This document shows positions 22,447 through 30,892 of a DNA stretch of 34,683 bases, piece by piece (position 1 is the first letter of the stretch; each line of letters starts with the position of its first letter). The position numbers were made by a program, and so were the translations under genes. The notes under the pieces are model-generated. The model saw only the letters and a list, made by a program, of their open reading frames with translations, was not told the DNA's origin and did not search any database. Source of the stretch: an uncultured Collinsella sp. (GTDB taxonomy: Bacteria; Actinomycetota; Coriobacteriia; Coriobacteriales; Coriobacteriaceae); assembly GCA_949294785.1 (NCBI GenBank), contig CASFIQ010000095.1:1-34683 (forward strand), given 5' to 3'.

Positions 22447-24720
22447 ATGCTCGTCACGATTATCACCCTCGTCTTCCTCGCCGCCAGCATCGCACTCGCC
22501 GTACGTGAGCTGCGTCGGCACGATGCCGCCGGCACGGTCGCGCACGGCGCGGCCGGCGCCCACTCCGCAACGCGGCACGATGCCGCGGCGATGCCGATGC
22601 GTCGCAGCGGCATCGCCTGGGGGATCTTCTTCTGCGCGCTCCAGGCGTTTATCGCCGCCTGGTCAGCGATCGGCCTCGTGCAGCAGGACGTCCTGTCCGC
22701 GGTCATCGTGAACCTCGTGCTCACAGCATGTGCCGGGGCGAGCTTTGCCCGACCGCGCGTATCGGGGGCGCTCCTGCGCCTCGTCGCGCCCGAAGGCCCC
22801 TTCCCGCACCCCGCGATCGCGCTCGTCATCTGCCTCGCCATCGCGGGGGCGGCGGCGACGCTCGCGCTCGAGCTCCCCAGCAACCACGACCTCACCTGGA
22901 TGTACCCCCTGTGCCTGCTGCTCGAGTTCTCGCTCATTACGGCGGTCATGGCGGGCCTTTTCTTGCTATCCCAGCGCCATGCCGTTGCACCGGGCATCTT
23001 CGGCTGCGCGATGTTCATCCTGGGTGTGGCCGAGCACTTCGTCATCACCTTCAAGAGCATGCCCATCCAGCCCGGCGACCTCTCGGCCCTCTCCACCGCG
23101 GCGGCGGTCGCAGGGTCGGGCTACACCTATACGCTCACCGCGTTCTGCCTCTACGGCATGGCGGCGTTGGCGCTCTCGCTCGTCGCGTGCCAGGCGGCCG
23201 GGGCCCTGCGCGGCACGTGCCGCATGGCGGGGCGCCGCCTCGTCGCCGTGAACGTTCTCGCCGGCATCCTCTGCCTCGCCGGCGTCACCGCGCACGTCAC
23301 TCTCATCGATTACTACAACACCCTGGGCATCCAGATCTACACCTGGCGCCCGCTGGAGAGCTACTACCGCCAGGGCTTCCTGACGTCGTTCATCTCCAGC
23401 GCGCAGACGATCATCCCGCCCAAGCCCAAGAACTACGACGCCGACGAGTCCCAGGCGCTGTTGGACGAATACGCCGCCGCCTTCGACGAAACCGAGGGTG
23501 CCTCGGCCGAGCGCGACGCGGCCGTCGAGCAGTTCGATTCCGAGCAGCCCACCGTCATCGCCATCATGAACGAGACCTTCTCGGATCTGTCTATCTACCA
23601 AAACATGCACTGCGGCTACGAGGGGCCCGCCTTCTTCAACGGCATCTCCGACGCGGTCGCACGCGGGACGCTCTATGTCTCGGCGTTCGGCGGCGGAACC
23701 TGCAACACCGAGTTCGAGTTTTTGACCGGCAACTCCATGGCGTACCTGGGACAGGGCGTCTACCCGTACACTATCTACAACCTCACGCAGACCGAGAACC
23801 TCGCGCAGCAGTTCAAGGACCTGGGCTACACCACCACCGCGATGCACCCCAACCACAAGACCAATTGGAACCGCGAGAACGTCTACCGTGATTTCGGCTT
23901 CGACCAGTTCCTGGGCATCGAGGACTTCCAGGGCGCCGAGACGCTGCGCAACATGGTCACCGACGGGGCGACCTACGACAAGATCCTCGAGCTTCTGGAT
24001 CAGAACAGCGACCCCCAGTTCATCTTCGACGTGACGATGCAGAACCACTCCGGCTACAACACCGGCCTCATCCCCTACGAGATGCGCGAGAACCGCATCA
24101 TCGACGGTCGCTACGATTCCGAGATCAACGAGTACCTCGACCTGATCGAAGAGTCCGACCGCGCTCTGGAGAAGTTCCTGGGTAAGTTGGAGGACCTCGA
24201 CCGCAAGGTGGTCGTGGTCTTCTTCGGCGACCACCAGCCGTCGTTCCCGCGCGACCTCAACGATGCATGGTTCACCGGCGAGGACGAGGCGGCGCACGAG
24301 GAGCGCCTCTGGCAAACCGACTACGTGATCTGGGCGAACTACGACGTGGCGGGGAGCTCGCAGCGAAGCGAGGTGCGCGACCTCTCCGTCAACTACCTGG
24401 GGGCGTGGATGATGGAGCTCATCGGGGCTCCGCTCACGGATTACCAGAAGGCGCAGCTCACGGCCGTCGAGACCATGCCCGCCATCAACACCGCAGGCTA
24501 TCAGGACGCGAATGGCACCTGGTACCTTGCGGGAAGGAACTCCGACGAGGCGGCCGATGGCGGCGACGGCGACGATGTCGAGCGAACCCGCGACGAGCTC
24601 TCGCGCATCCAGTATCTCAAGCTCTTCGACCACGGGGACGGCATCTTCACCAAGACGTTCCAGTCCGCCGCGAACGAGACCGACCCGAACCTCGATCCGG
24701 GCACGACGAAGATCAAGTAG
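22447..24720 (+). CDS. LTA synthase-like sulfatase-fold phosphoglycerol transferase
   Basis: The 757-residue protein has an N-terminal membrane part with about seven helices (1-290) and an extracellular sulfatase-fold domain (365-650). The active-site set of LtaS/MdoB enzymes is present: E376 in MNETFSD, the likely nucleophile T418 in GGGTCNTE, NH in TMQNHSGYN (533-534), and DH in FFGDHQPSF (595-596). Family members transfer glycerol phosphate from phosphatidylglycerol to a growing polymer or glycan outside the membrane. The exact product (lipoteichoic acid or another phospho-decorated glycan) is not known for Coriobacteriia. The ATG at 22447 has AAGGAG at 5 bases; an upstream in-frame ATG at 22411 lacks a good site. 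Confidence 0.88.
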   Translation: MLVTIITLVFLAASIALAVRELRRHDAAGTVAHGAAGAHSATRHDAAAMPMRRSGIAWGIFFCALQAFIAAWSAIGLVQQDVLSAVIVNLVLTACAGASFARPRVSGALLRLVAPEGPFPHPAIALVICLAIAGAAATLALELPSNHDLTWMYPLCLLLEFSLITAVMAGLFLLSQRHAVAPGIFGCAMFILGVAEHFVITFKSMPIQPGDLSALSTAAAVAGSGYTYTLTAFCLYGMAALALSLVACQAAGALRGTCRMAGRRLVAVNVLAGILCLAGVTAHVTLIDYYNTLGIQIYTWRPLESYYRQGFLTSFISSAQTIIPPKPKNYDADESQALLDEYAAAFDETEGASAERDAAVEQFDSEQPTVIAIMNETFSDLSIYQNMHCGYEGPAFFNGISDAVARGTLYVSAFGGGTCNTEFEFLTGNSMAYLGQGVYPYTIYNLTQTENLAQQFKDLGYTTTAMHPNHKTNWNRENVYRDFGFDQFLGIEDFQGAETLRNMVTDGATYDKILELLDQNSDPQFIFDVTMQNHSGYNTGLIPYEMRENRIIDGRYDSEINEYLDLIEESDRALEKFLGKLEDLDRKVVVVFFGDHQPSFPRDLNDAWFTGEDEAAHEERLWQTDYVIWANYDVAGSSQRSEVRDLSVNYLGAWMMELIGAPLTDYQKAQLTAVETMPAINTAGYQDANGTWYLAGRNSDEAADGGDGDDVERTRDELSRIQYLKLFDHGDGIFTKTFQSAANETDPNLDPGTTKIK

Positions 24721-24812
24721 CGCCGGCGAGGGCCGCCCAACGGTTTTCTACGACTGGCTCATGCGAGACGCTTCGCAGGTCAAGCTTGTGGATTGGAACC
24801 GCGGAACGAGGC

Positions 24813-25637
24813 TCACGACGCGCGGCCGCGCAGGTGGTCGCGCAGGCGGGCGACAAGAACCTGGTCGCAACCGCACGCCTCGACCAGGTAGCGCCGCGCG
24901 TCACCGTAGCGCTCGCGCAGATAGGTAAGGGTGCGCTCCATCTCGTGCGGGCGCGCCTGGAAGAGGCACCGCGGGACCGCCTTGCGCAGGGCTACCGAGA
25001 CGGCGACGCGCTGCAAGCGAAGAAAGCCGCCCATGTAGCGCTCCGTCGATGCGTAATCGGCGACGATATCCTCGTCCGCCACGCCGGCGAGATTCAAAAG
25101 CAGCATGGTTATCACGCCGGTGCGGTCCTTGCCGGCACGGCAGTGGAACAGCACGCATCCCGGCGCATCGAGCGCCTGGGCAAGCTGGCGGAACCCATCT
25201 TGGTCGTCATCGAGCAGATCACGGTACACGGCGAACATGCTCTCAGGCAGAAGGCCCTGAAAACCGTTCGAATTGAGCTGGTCCATCATGGGGATGTGCA
25301 CGTAGCCGATATCCGGCTGCGGCCGCTTCGCGAACGGATCGGGCCAGATCTTGAGCTCGAAGTTGCTGCGCACGTCGATCACGCGCACGAGCCCGTGCGC
25401 ACGAAGCGCATCGATATCCGAGCGCTTGAGGCGTGTGAGCGCTCCGGAACGCAGGAAGACGCCGCTAGCGGTAACGCCCGACCGCCCCGCCTCGTCCACA
25501 TAGGAAAAACCACCGAGGTCGCGCACATTGCGCGCGCCCTTAAGCGGCAACGGTTGCGAGATATGGGGCTCGTGGTCGGAAATGGGAATCGCCTCCCGAT
25601 CATCATGCGGCGATGTCGTACCGCGGCTCCATCCCAT
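24813..25637 (-). CDS. PTP-type protein phosphatase (tyrosine/serine phosphatase family)
   Basis: The protein has 274 residues if it starts at the ATG at 25637. It carries the NVRDLGG motif (37-43), the DVRSNFEL segment and the catalytic P-loop HCRAGKDRTG (cysteine C166, arginine R172, with the lysine typical of lipid- and dual-specificity bacterial enzymes such as MptpB). These enzymes dephosphorylate phosphotyrosine, phosphoserine/threonine or phosphoinositides; the substrate is unknown. No signal peptide is present. The start is uncertain. The ATG at 25637 has no good ribosome binding site, whereas a strong GGGAGG lies further in, 8 bases before an in-frame ATT next to the beginning of the conserved region. 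A -10 overlapped by a palindrome lies at 25665-25682. Confidence 0.85.
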   Translation of the reverse strand: MGWSRGTTSPHDDREAIPISDHEPHISQPLPLKGARNVRDLGGFSYVDEAGRSGVTASGVFLRSGALTRLKRSDIDALRAHGLVRVIDVRSNFELKIWPDPFAKRPQPDIGYVHIPMMDQLNSNGFQGLLPESMFAVYRDLLDDDQDGFRQLAQALDAPGCVLFHCRAGKDRTGVITMLLLNLAGVADEDIVADYASTERYMGGFLRLQRVAVSVALRKAVPRCLFQARPHEMERTLTYLRERYGDARRYLVEACGCDQVLVARLRDHLRGRAS

Positions 25638-25664
25638 GCGGCGACGAAGCCCTGCGGCGAAATG

Positions 25665-25682
25665 AGTTGCCTTGCAACTATA
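25665..25682 (-). promoter_or_regulatory. Phosphatase promoter with overlapping palindrome
   Basis: TATAGT on the minus strand (plus-strand 25677-25682) overlaps a perfect 6-bp-arm palindrome AGTTGC-CTT-GCAACT (25665-25679). A protein bound there would cover the -10 and start site, as a repressor operator does. The -35 is not obvious. Confidence 0.4.
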
Positions 25683-25789
25683 GTCTACCCGGCCGAGAAG
25701 GGGCGATGCGTCAACCCGGGCTGACGGAAACCTTACCAACCCTTGTTTGAGACTTGCCCTGGGCGGGTGCGCTCGCGCGGCCAGATAGC

Positions 25790-26323
25790 TCAGGCATCGA
25801 GTGCATCATGTGCCGCCTGGACGATCCGCACGATATCCGCGTCATCGGGATGCGAGCGCGCCGCATCGAAGTTCTCGATCATGGCCTGCGCACGGCGGTC
25901 CTCCGGATTCTCAGCGAGCATCGCCTCGTAACGCGCGCGCACGCCCGGGCCCATCTTTCCCTGGCACATCGCACCTCCCGCGTAAACGGCATCTTGCGGC
26001 AGATGGGCGCGCACGCGCTCCAGAATCTGCGCGAAGTACGCATCTGCCCCGCCGAACCCCGCGGTGCCGAACAGGAACACGCGCTTGCCGCCAAGATGCC
26101 CCAAAAAGGCCGCCATCTCGGGGGCGCACGCGCCCTTATCGGTCCAGAAACCCGCGAGCACGGTGTCCGCCGCAAGCGCGGACGCCTCGTCGGCGGAACC
26201 TTCCGCCGGCACCGGCCCCACGTATGCCGGATCATCCGGCGTCGTCGCAAGTGCAGCCGCAATCGCCTCCGCGACCCGCTGCGTGTTGCCGCCCCTACTT
26301 GACCATACGATCGCGTACGACAT
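25790..26323 (-). CDS. Flavodoxin family protein
   Basis: The 177-residue protein has the flavodoxin fold. The FMN phosphate loop SSRGGNTQRVAE lies at 8-19, and LAGFWTDKGACAPE and VFLFGTAGFGG form the isoalloxazine-binding loops. It resembles the gut-bacterial flavodoxins named BilS, which accompany bilirubin reductase, particularly in the GFWTDKG segment. That is recalled resemblance, not a search result, and no bilR-like gene is in the window. It should be a cytoplasmic one- or two-electron carrier. The ATG at 26323 has AAGGAG at 5 bases and another AAGGAG just before it. It lies downstream of the ABC exporter genes on the same strand, across a 282-base spacer containing an inverted repeat. 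Confidence 0.82.
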   Translation of the reverse strand: MSYAIVWSSRGGNTQRVAEAIAAALATTPDDPAYVGPVPAEGSADEASALAADTVLAGFWTDKGACAPEMAAFLGHLGGKRVFLFGTAGFGGADAYFAQILERVRAHLPQDAVYAGGAMCQGKMGPGVRARYEAMLAENPEDRRAQAMIENFDAARSHPDDADIVRIVQAAHDALDA

Positions 26324-26430
26324 GCTGGCTCCTTCTCCTTGCGCGCCACCTGCCCCGGCATCCCGCCGGGCGCGTGGACGATCCTCCTCAACCGGTATAC
26401 CCGCATCTGCAACGGAAGATCACGTGCTTC

Positions 26431-26582
26431 AGCCATTTTTGACCGCCTTTGCACGGTCTCCCGCCGCTTTGAGCGCCCTGTTAGGCAGCGATGGCGTCAA
26501 GGCATCGGGAAAACCCGAGGTCGACGATTACCTCATCGGCGCTTCAGCGCATGGATTCATGCAAAAGCGGTCAGATTTGACT
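26431..26582. repeat. Inverted-repeat-bounded intergenic element (about 152 bp)
   Basis: Arms at 26431-26453 and 26560-26582 match as reverse complements at 18 of 23 positions. The inner 14 bases, TGCAAA(A/G)GCGGTCA, differ at one position. The arms enclose 106 bases with no protein-like open frame. It lies between two genes on the minus strand. The form and size resemble the element at 9046-9196, but the sequences differ. Confidence 0.45.
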
Positions 26583-26605
26583 AGGAGGCCTCTCGTCGCG
26601 GGCGC

Positions 26606-28468
26606 CTATTCGGCGAACTGCGAGTTGTAGAGCTCCGCGTAGGCGCCGCCCGCCGCGAGCAGCTCCTCGTGGGTGCCGCGCTCCAAGATCTCGCCGGCGC
26701 GCATGTACAGGATGCAGTCGGCACTCACGATGGTCGAGAGGCGATGCGCCACCACGAAGCTCGTCCGCCCTGCCATGAGCTCGTCGAATGCGGATTGAAC
26801 CTGGGCCTCGGTACGGGTGTCGATGGAGCTCGTCGCCTCGTCCAGCAGTAGAATCGCCGGGTCGGTCAGCATGACGCGGGCGATGCAGATGAGCTGGCGC
26901 TGTCCCTGCGAGAAGGTGCCCCCGTCCTCGCCGATCACCGTATCGAACCCCTGCGGCAGCGCACGGATGAACCCGTCGGCGTGCGCACGCTCGGCAGCGC
27001 GTTCGATGTCGGCACGCGTGGCGTCCGGCCTGCCGTAGGCGATATTCTCCGCGACCGTCCCCTCGAACAGCCAGGAATCCTGCAGCACCATACCGAAGGC
27101 GGCGCGCAAGCTCTTGCGGGTGAGATGGCGGATGTCGTGGCCGTCCAGCGCGATCGACCCGGAGTCCACGTCGTAGAAGCGCAGCAAGAGGTTGATGAGC
27201 GTGGTCTTGCCGCATCCCGTCGGTCCCACCAGGGCGAAGCGCATGCCGGGGCGCGCGTGCACGCACACGTCGCGCAGGATGGGGTGGCCCGGCTCATAGG
27301 AGAAGTCCACGTGATCCACGAGCACGTCGCCCGCCGGGTCGGAGAGTTCGATGGCATCGGGCGCATCGGGCTCCTCCTCGGCGGCGTCGATGAGCGCGAA
27401 CACGCGGCGGGCGGACGCCCATGCGGTCTGAATCTGCGTGATCACGCTCGTGACCTCGTTGAAGGGTTTCGTGTACTGGTTGGCATAGGACAAAAACGTC
27501 TGCACGCCTCCCACGGTGAGCGGCGCCGGCCATCCGGTGATCACGCAGGCGCAGCCGATCACACCCACCACGGCGTAGATGATGTTATTGATGAAGCGCG
27601 TGCCCGGGTTCGAGAGCGAGCTCAGGAACTGCGCGCGCTCACCGGCGGTGTAGAGCTCGCCGTTCATGCGCTCAAAGCGCTCCTGGGCACGCGAACCGTA
27701 GGCGAACGCGTCGACGAGCTTCTGGGCGCCCACGTACTCCTCGATGTGCCCGCCGAGCTGACCTTGGATGCGCTGTTGGGCGGCGAAGCTCGCATTGGAG
27801 AAGCGCGCGATAGCCGATGCGGCGAGGATCGAAAGCGGCGTCACGAGCACCACCACGAAAGCCATGGGCACCGAGAGGGTGAGCATGAACACGAGCGTGC
27901 CCACGATGGTCACGACACCGGTGAAGAGGTTGGTGAGTCCCTGCAGCAGGCCGTCGCCCACCTGGTCGACGTCGTTCACCACGCGGCTCATAAGGTCACC
28001 GTGCGGATGCGCATCGATGAAGGAGAGCGGCATCCGCCCGAGCTTCTCGCTCGCCTCCACGCGCAGGTCGCGCACGGTGCGATACGAAAGGCGGTTCACG
28101 CAATACCCCTGCACCCACTGGGTGCCCGCGGCGAGCGCCACCACCACGGCGAGCAGGATGACGGTCTCGAGCAGGGCGGAGAAATCCACCTGCCCGGCTC
28201 CGACGATGCAGTCGATGGCGCGCCCGGTAAGCACGGGTACCGTGAGCTGCAAGATGATCGTCACGGCAGAGAAGACGAAGGAGACGATGAGGGCGATACG
28301 ATGCGGCTTCAGATACGCCATGAGCCGCCGTGCGACCTCGAGCGCCGAGAGGGTCTTGCCCCCCGGAGCGCCCGGACCGCCCGGGCCCCCGTCCAGAAGA
28401 TCGTCGCCTCCGGAGATGCTCGCCGCGACCGTCGCGACCGAACCGGTGGAAACATACGGGTTCGCCAT
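26606..28468 (-). CDS. ABC exporter subunit with catalytic Walker B (heterodimer partner 2)
   Basis: The 620-residue protein is a half-transporter: an N-terminal glycine-rich tail (1-40), six transmembrane helices (55-350) and a nucleotide-binding domain (380-620). Walker A is GPTGCGKT (415-422). The signature is FSQGQ (519-523), which departs from LSGGQ. Walker B is intact with DE (543-544), and the switch histidine H575 is present. Together with the neighbouring subunit it fits the asymmetric heterodimeric exporters (BmrCD, TM287/288, LmrCD). It is separated from the first subunit's stop by one base, and its AGGAGG lies inside the end of that gene. The substrate (drugs, lipids or peptides) is unknown. 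Confidence 0.93.
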   Translation of the reverse strand: MANPYVSTGSVATVAASISGGDDLLDGGPGGPGAPGGKTLSALEVARRLMAYLKPHRIALIVSFVFSAVTIILQLTVPVLTGRAIDCIVGAGQVDFSALLETVILLAVVVALAAGTQWVQGYCVNRLSYRTVRDLRVEASEKLGRMPLSFIDAHPHGDLMSRVVNDVDQVGDGLLQGLTNLFTGVVTIVGTLVFMLTLSVPMAFVVVLVTPLSILAASAIARFSNASFAAQQRIQGQLGGHIEEYVGAQKLVDAFAYGSRAQERFERMNGELYTAGERAQFLSSLSNPGTRFINNIIYAVVGVIGCACVITGWPAPLTVGGVQTFLSYANQYTKPFNEVTSVITQIQTAWASARRVFALIDAAEEEPDAPDAIELSDPAGDVLVDHVDFSYEPGHPILRDVCVHARPGMRFALVGPTGCGKTTLINLLLRFYDVDSGSIALDGHDIRHLTRKSLRAAFGMVLQDSWLFEGTVAENIAYGRPDATRADIERAAERAHADGFIRALPQGFDTVIGEDGGTFSQGQRQLICIARVMLTDPAILLLDEATSSIDTRTEAQVQSAFDELMAGRTSFVVAHRLSTIVSADCILYMRAGEILERGTHEELLAAGGAYAELYNSQFAE

Positions 28469-28469
28469 A

Positions 28470-30296
28470 TCAGCGCACCTCCTGAGTGTCCTGCGCGGAG
28501 TCCGTCGCCGGGGCGGCGAGACCGAGTTCCTCGGGCTTCAGCTGCGAGAGGCAGATCTCGCGGTAGACCTGGCAGGTCTCGAGCAACTCGTCGTGAGCGC
28601 CCAGGCCAACGACCTCGCCGCGCCGCATGACGCAGATAAGGTCCGCGTCGCGCACCGACGAGACGCGCTGACTCACGATGACCGTGGTGAGCGGCACAGC
28701 GCCCGCCGCCTGAGCGGAGCGCGAGCGCTCGCGGATCGCATGGCGCAGCGCGGCATCGGTCTTGAAGTCGAGGGCGGAGGCGGAATCGTCCAAGATCAGG
28801 ATGAGCGGGTCGCCCACGAGCGCGCGGGCGATGGTGAGGCGCTGGCGCTGTCCGCCGGAGAAGTTTTTGCCGCCCGCCTCGACCGGGGCGTCGAGACCAC
28901 GCGGCAGGCTGCGCACCACCTCGGCCGCCTGCGCGCACTCGAGCGCACGCCAGAGCTCCTCGTCCGTGGCGTCGGGCGCGCGCCACGTGAGGTTCGAGCG
29001 CACCGTGCCCGATACGAGCGCGGTCTGCTGCGGCACCAGACCGACCACATGGCGCAGCTGCTCGAGCGGCCAGGTGCGCACGTTGCGCCCGAAGATATCG
29101 ATCTCGCCGGCGTTGACGTCGTAGAGCCGGGGAATGAGCGAGACGAGCGTCGACTTGCCCGAGCCCGTACCGCCGATGACGCCGAGCGTGGCCCCCGGGG
29201 CGAGCTCGAACGAAGCGCCCGCGACCGCTGGGGCAGCCGCCCCGTGGTAGGCGAACGCAGCGCCCTCGAAGCGGATCGCCGGCACGGCGTCGCGTCCGTC
29301 ACCGAGCACCCCCGCCACATCCACGGGCGCCGCGCCCTCGTCGGTGATGGTGGGCTCGCAATCGAGCACCTCGTTCACGCGGACGGCGCTCGCCGACGCC
29401 TTGGTGAACACCACCACGAGGTTCGCCACGTACACGATGGAAAGCAGCGTCTGGGTCATATAGTTCACGAAGGCCATGACTTCGCCCTGCGTGAGGCCCC
29501 CCACCTGGACCTTGCCCGCGCCCATCCACAGGATGCAGCACACAGCGAGGTTCATCACGAAAAAGGTCACCGGGTTCAACGCGGCGGAGAGCTTGCCCGC
29601 CGCGATCGCCACGGCCGCCTGCGCATCCGCGGCATCGCGGAAGCGCCGGCGCTCGTGCTCCTCGCGCGAGAACGCACGGATCACGCGGACGCCCGAGAGC
29701 CCCTCGCGCGTGATGAGGCCCACCGTGTCGAGGCGCCCCTGGAGCTCGCCGAACAACGGAACGAGCCGCGTCATGACCCACCAGAACACGGCAGCCACCA
29801 GCGGCATCGAAACCAGGAACACCAAACCCAGCTGCACATCGATGGCGATGGCGGCAATCATGGAACCGATCGCCAGAAACGGCCAACGGATGAGCTGGCG
29901 GATGGCGAGCGCGACCGCGAGCTGCACCTGGTTGACGTCGTTGGTGAGGCGGGTGATGAGCGAGGGCGTGCCGAAGCGGTCCAACTCGGCATAGGAGAGC
30001 TTGTTGATGTGCGCGTAGAGCGCGCTACGGATGTCGGTGCCGATACCCTGCGAGGCACGGCTCGCCATCTTCTGGCACACGAGCGCGAACGCGATACCGA
30101 TCAGCGCGAAGGCGCCCAGCACGCAACCGTAGCGGATGACGGCGGAAAGGTCGTGCTCCAGCACGCCGCGATCGATCATGCGGGCGATGACGAGCGGGGT
30201 GAGGATATCGAAGACGACCTCGATGAGCTTGGCGAGCGGTCCCACGATGAGGTTGACGCGGAACCTGCCGAAGAAACGTCGTGCGAGCTTGAGCAT
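28470..30296 (-). CDS. ABC exporter subunit with degenerate Walker B (heterodimer partner 1)
   Basis: The 608-residue half-transporter has six helices (15-310) and a nucleotide-binding domain (340-590). Walker A GGTGSGKS (375-382) and the signature FSGGQ (479-483) are normal. The Walker B glutamate is aspartate (DD, 503-504), and the switch histidine is glutamine (Q543 in VSQRVSSV). This is the non-catalytic half-site expected to pair with the FSQGQ signature of the partner subunit, leaving one consensus ATP site. The ATG at 30296 has AAGGTG at 6 bases; the open frame upstream has 23 extra residues unlike the family. A possible -10 (TATCAT, plus-strand 30368-30373) precedes it. Confidence 0.93.
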   Translation of the reverse strand: MLKLARRFFGRFRVNLIVGPLAKLIEVVFDILTPLVIARMIDRGVLEHDLSAVIRYGCVLGAFALIGIAFALVCQKMASRASQGIGTDIRSALYAHINKLSYAELDRFGTPSLITRLTNDVNQVQLAVALAIRQLIRWPFLAIGSMIAAIAIDVQLGLVFLVSMPLVAAVFWWVMTRLVPLFGELQGRLDTVGLITREGLSGVRVIRAFSREEHERRRFRDAADAQAAVAIAAGKLSAALNPVTFFVMNLAVCCILWMGAGKVQVGGLTQGEVMAFVNYMTQTLLSIVYVANLVVVFTKASASAVRVNEVLDCEPTITDEGAAPVDVAGVLGDGRDAVPAIRFEGAAFAYHGAAAPAVAGASFELAPGATLGVIGGTGSGKSTLVSLIPRLYDVNAGEIDIFGRNVRTWPLEQLRHVVGLVPQQTALVSGTVRSNLTWRAPDATDEELWRALECAQAAEVVRSLPRGLDAPVEAGGKNFSGGQRQRLTIARALVGDPLILILDDSASALDFKTDAALRHAIRERSRSAQAAGAVPLTTVIVSQRVSSVRDADLICVMRRGEVVGLGAHDELLETCQVYREICLSQLKPEELGLAAPATDSAQDTQEVR

Positions 30297-30469
30297 AATC
30301 ACCTTGCGTGGCGCGCGAAGCAGCAGATGGTTCGGACGCCGCGCCGTACCTGCGCCCAAACGCATCTATGATAGGGCACCTGACGGTCCGGCCCGCGCAT
30401 CCCATATCGCGACCATGATTCGCGCCGCCGCGTCCACGAGCGGTTGAACGCCCCTCCACGCATGAAAAG

Positions 30470-30586
30470 CGCCGCGTGCCCTCGATGGATCCGGGTGCCC
30501 GGCAGAGGCTCCTTATGGCTGCTTCCTCCCGGACCTGACCAGGTTCGGAACATATCGTCACCCGAACCCATCGAACGCGCGCGGCG
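30470..30586 (-). ncRNA. ffs: Signal recognition particle RNA, small bacterial type
   Basis: The minus strand carries the conserved SRP domain IV: CCTGGTCAGGTCCGG followed by GAGGAAGCAGCC (plus-strand about 30518-30545). The flanks pair into the long SRP stem, including GTTCGATGG with CCATCGAGG, and a GCCGCG/CGCGGC closing helix. The ends are estimated from this pairing, with TTTTC after the 3' side. The short form lacks an Alu domain, as in actinobacteria. It works with Ffh in co-translational membrane targeting. Confidence 0.9.
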
Positions 30587-30595
30587 TAGGTCCCT

Positions 30596-30624
30596 ATCTT
30601 ACCGGTTCGCCGCCCGCCCGTCGA
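30596..30624 (-). promoter_or_regulatory. Promoter of the SRP RNA gene
   Basis: On the minus strand TCGACG (plus-strand 30619-30624) and TAAGAT (30596-30601) are separated by exactly 17 bases. The predicted start near 30589 agrees with the folded 5' end of the SRP RNA. Confidence 0.55.
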
Positions 30625-30674
30625 GCCTTGACCGCCATCGACCGGCAAAACCGCAGGATTTTCGCCATCGGCAT

Positions 30675-30706
30675 CTACCATTCGGTGTCTGCGCCTACCA
30701 TTCGGT
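30675..30706 (+). promoter_or_regulatory. Direct repeats upstream of the surface-protein gene
   Basis: CTACCATTCGGT occurs twice (30675-30686 and 30695-30706) with an exact 20-base period, two helical turns. A TTGTGA/TATACC pair with a short 15-base spacer follows at 30716-30742. Tandem direct repeats at this spacing upstream of a promoter are typical of response-regulator sites. The remaining bases to 30892 show no gene. Confidence 0.45.
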
Positions 30707-30892
30707 CCCAACTACTTGTGAGGGGCGGGGTCAGGATATACCGTCTAGGGAATTAGGTGCATCGCCTGCACGCGAGCGCGCTGCACGCCAGACCGTCGAT
30801 CCGGCCGTCGATCAGGCCGGCGACCGCGCCGCCACCCGCGGGCCGCGCCCCGGCGAGATGCTCGCGCAGGCACACGGGGGAAGAGGTCTGCC

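Noticed and set aside
26064-26630. Plus-strand open frame across the 26431-26582 element
   Set aside because: Most of it overlaps the flavodoxin gene antisense; the remainder has no ribosome binding site and no recognisable domain.
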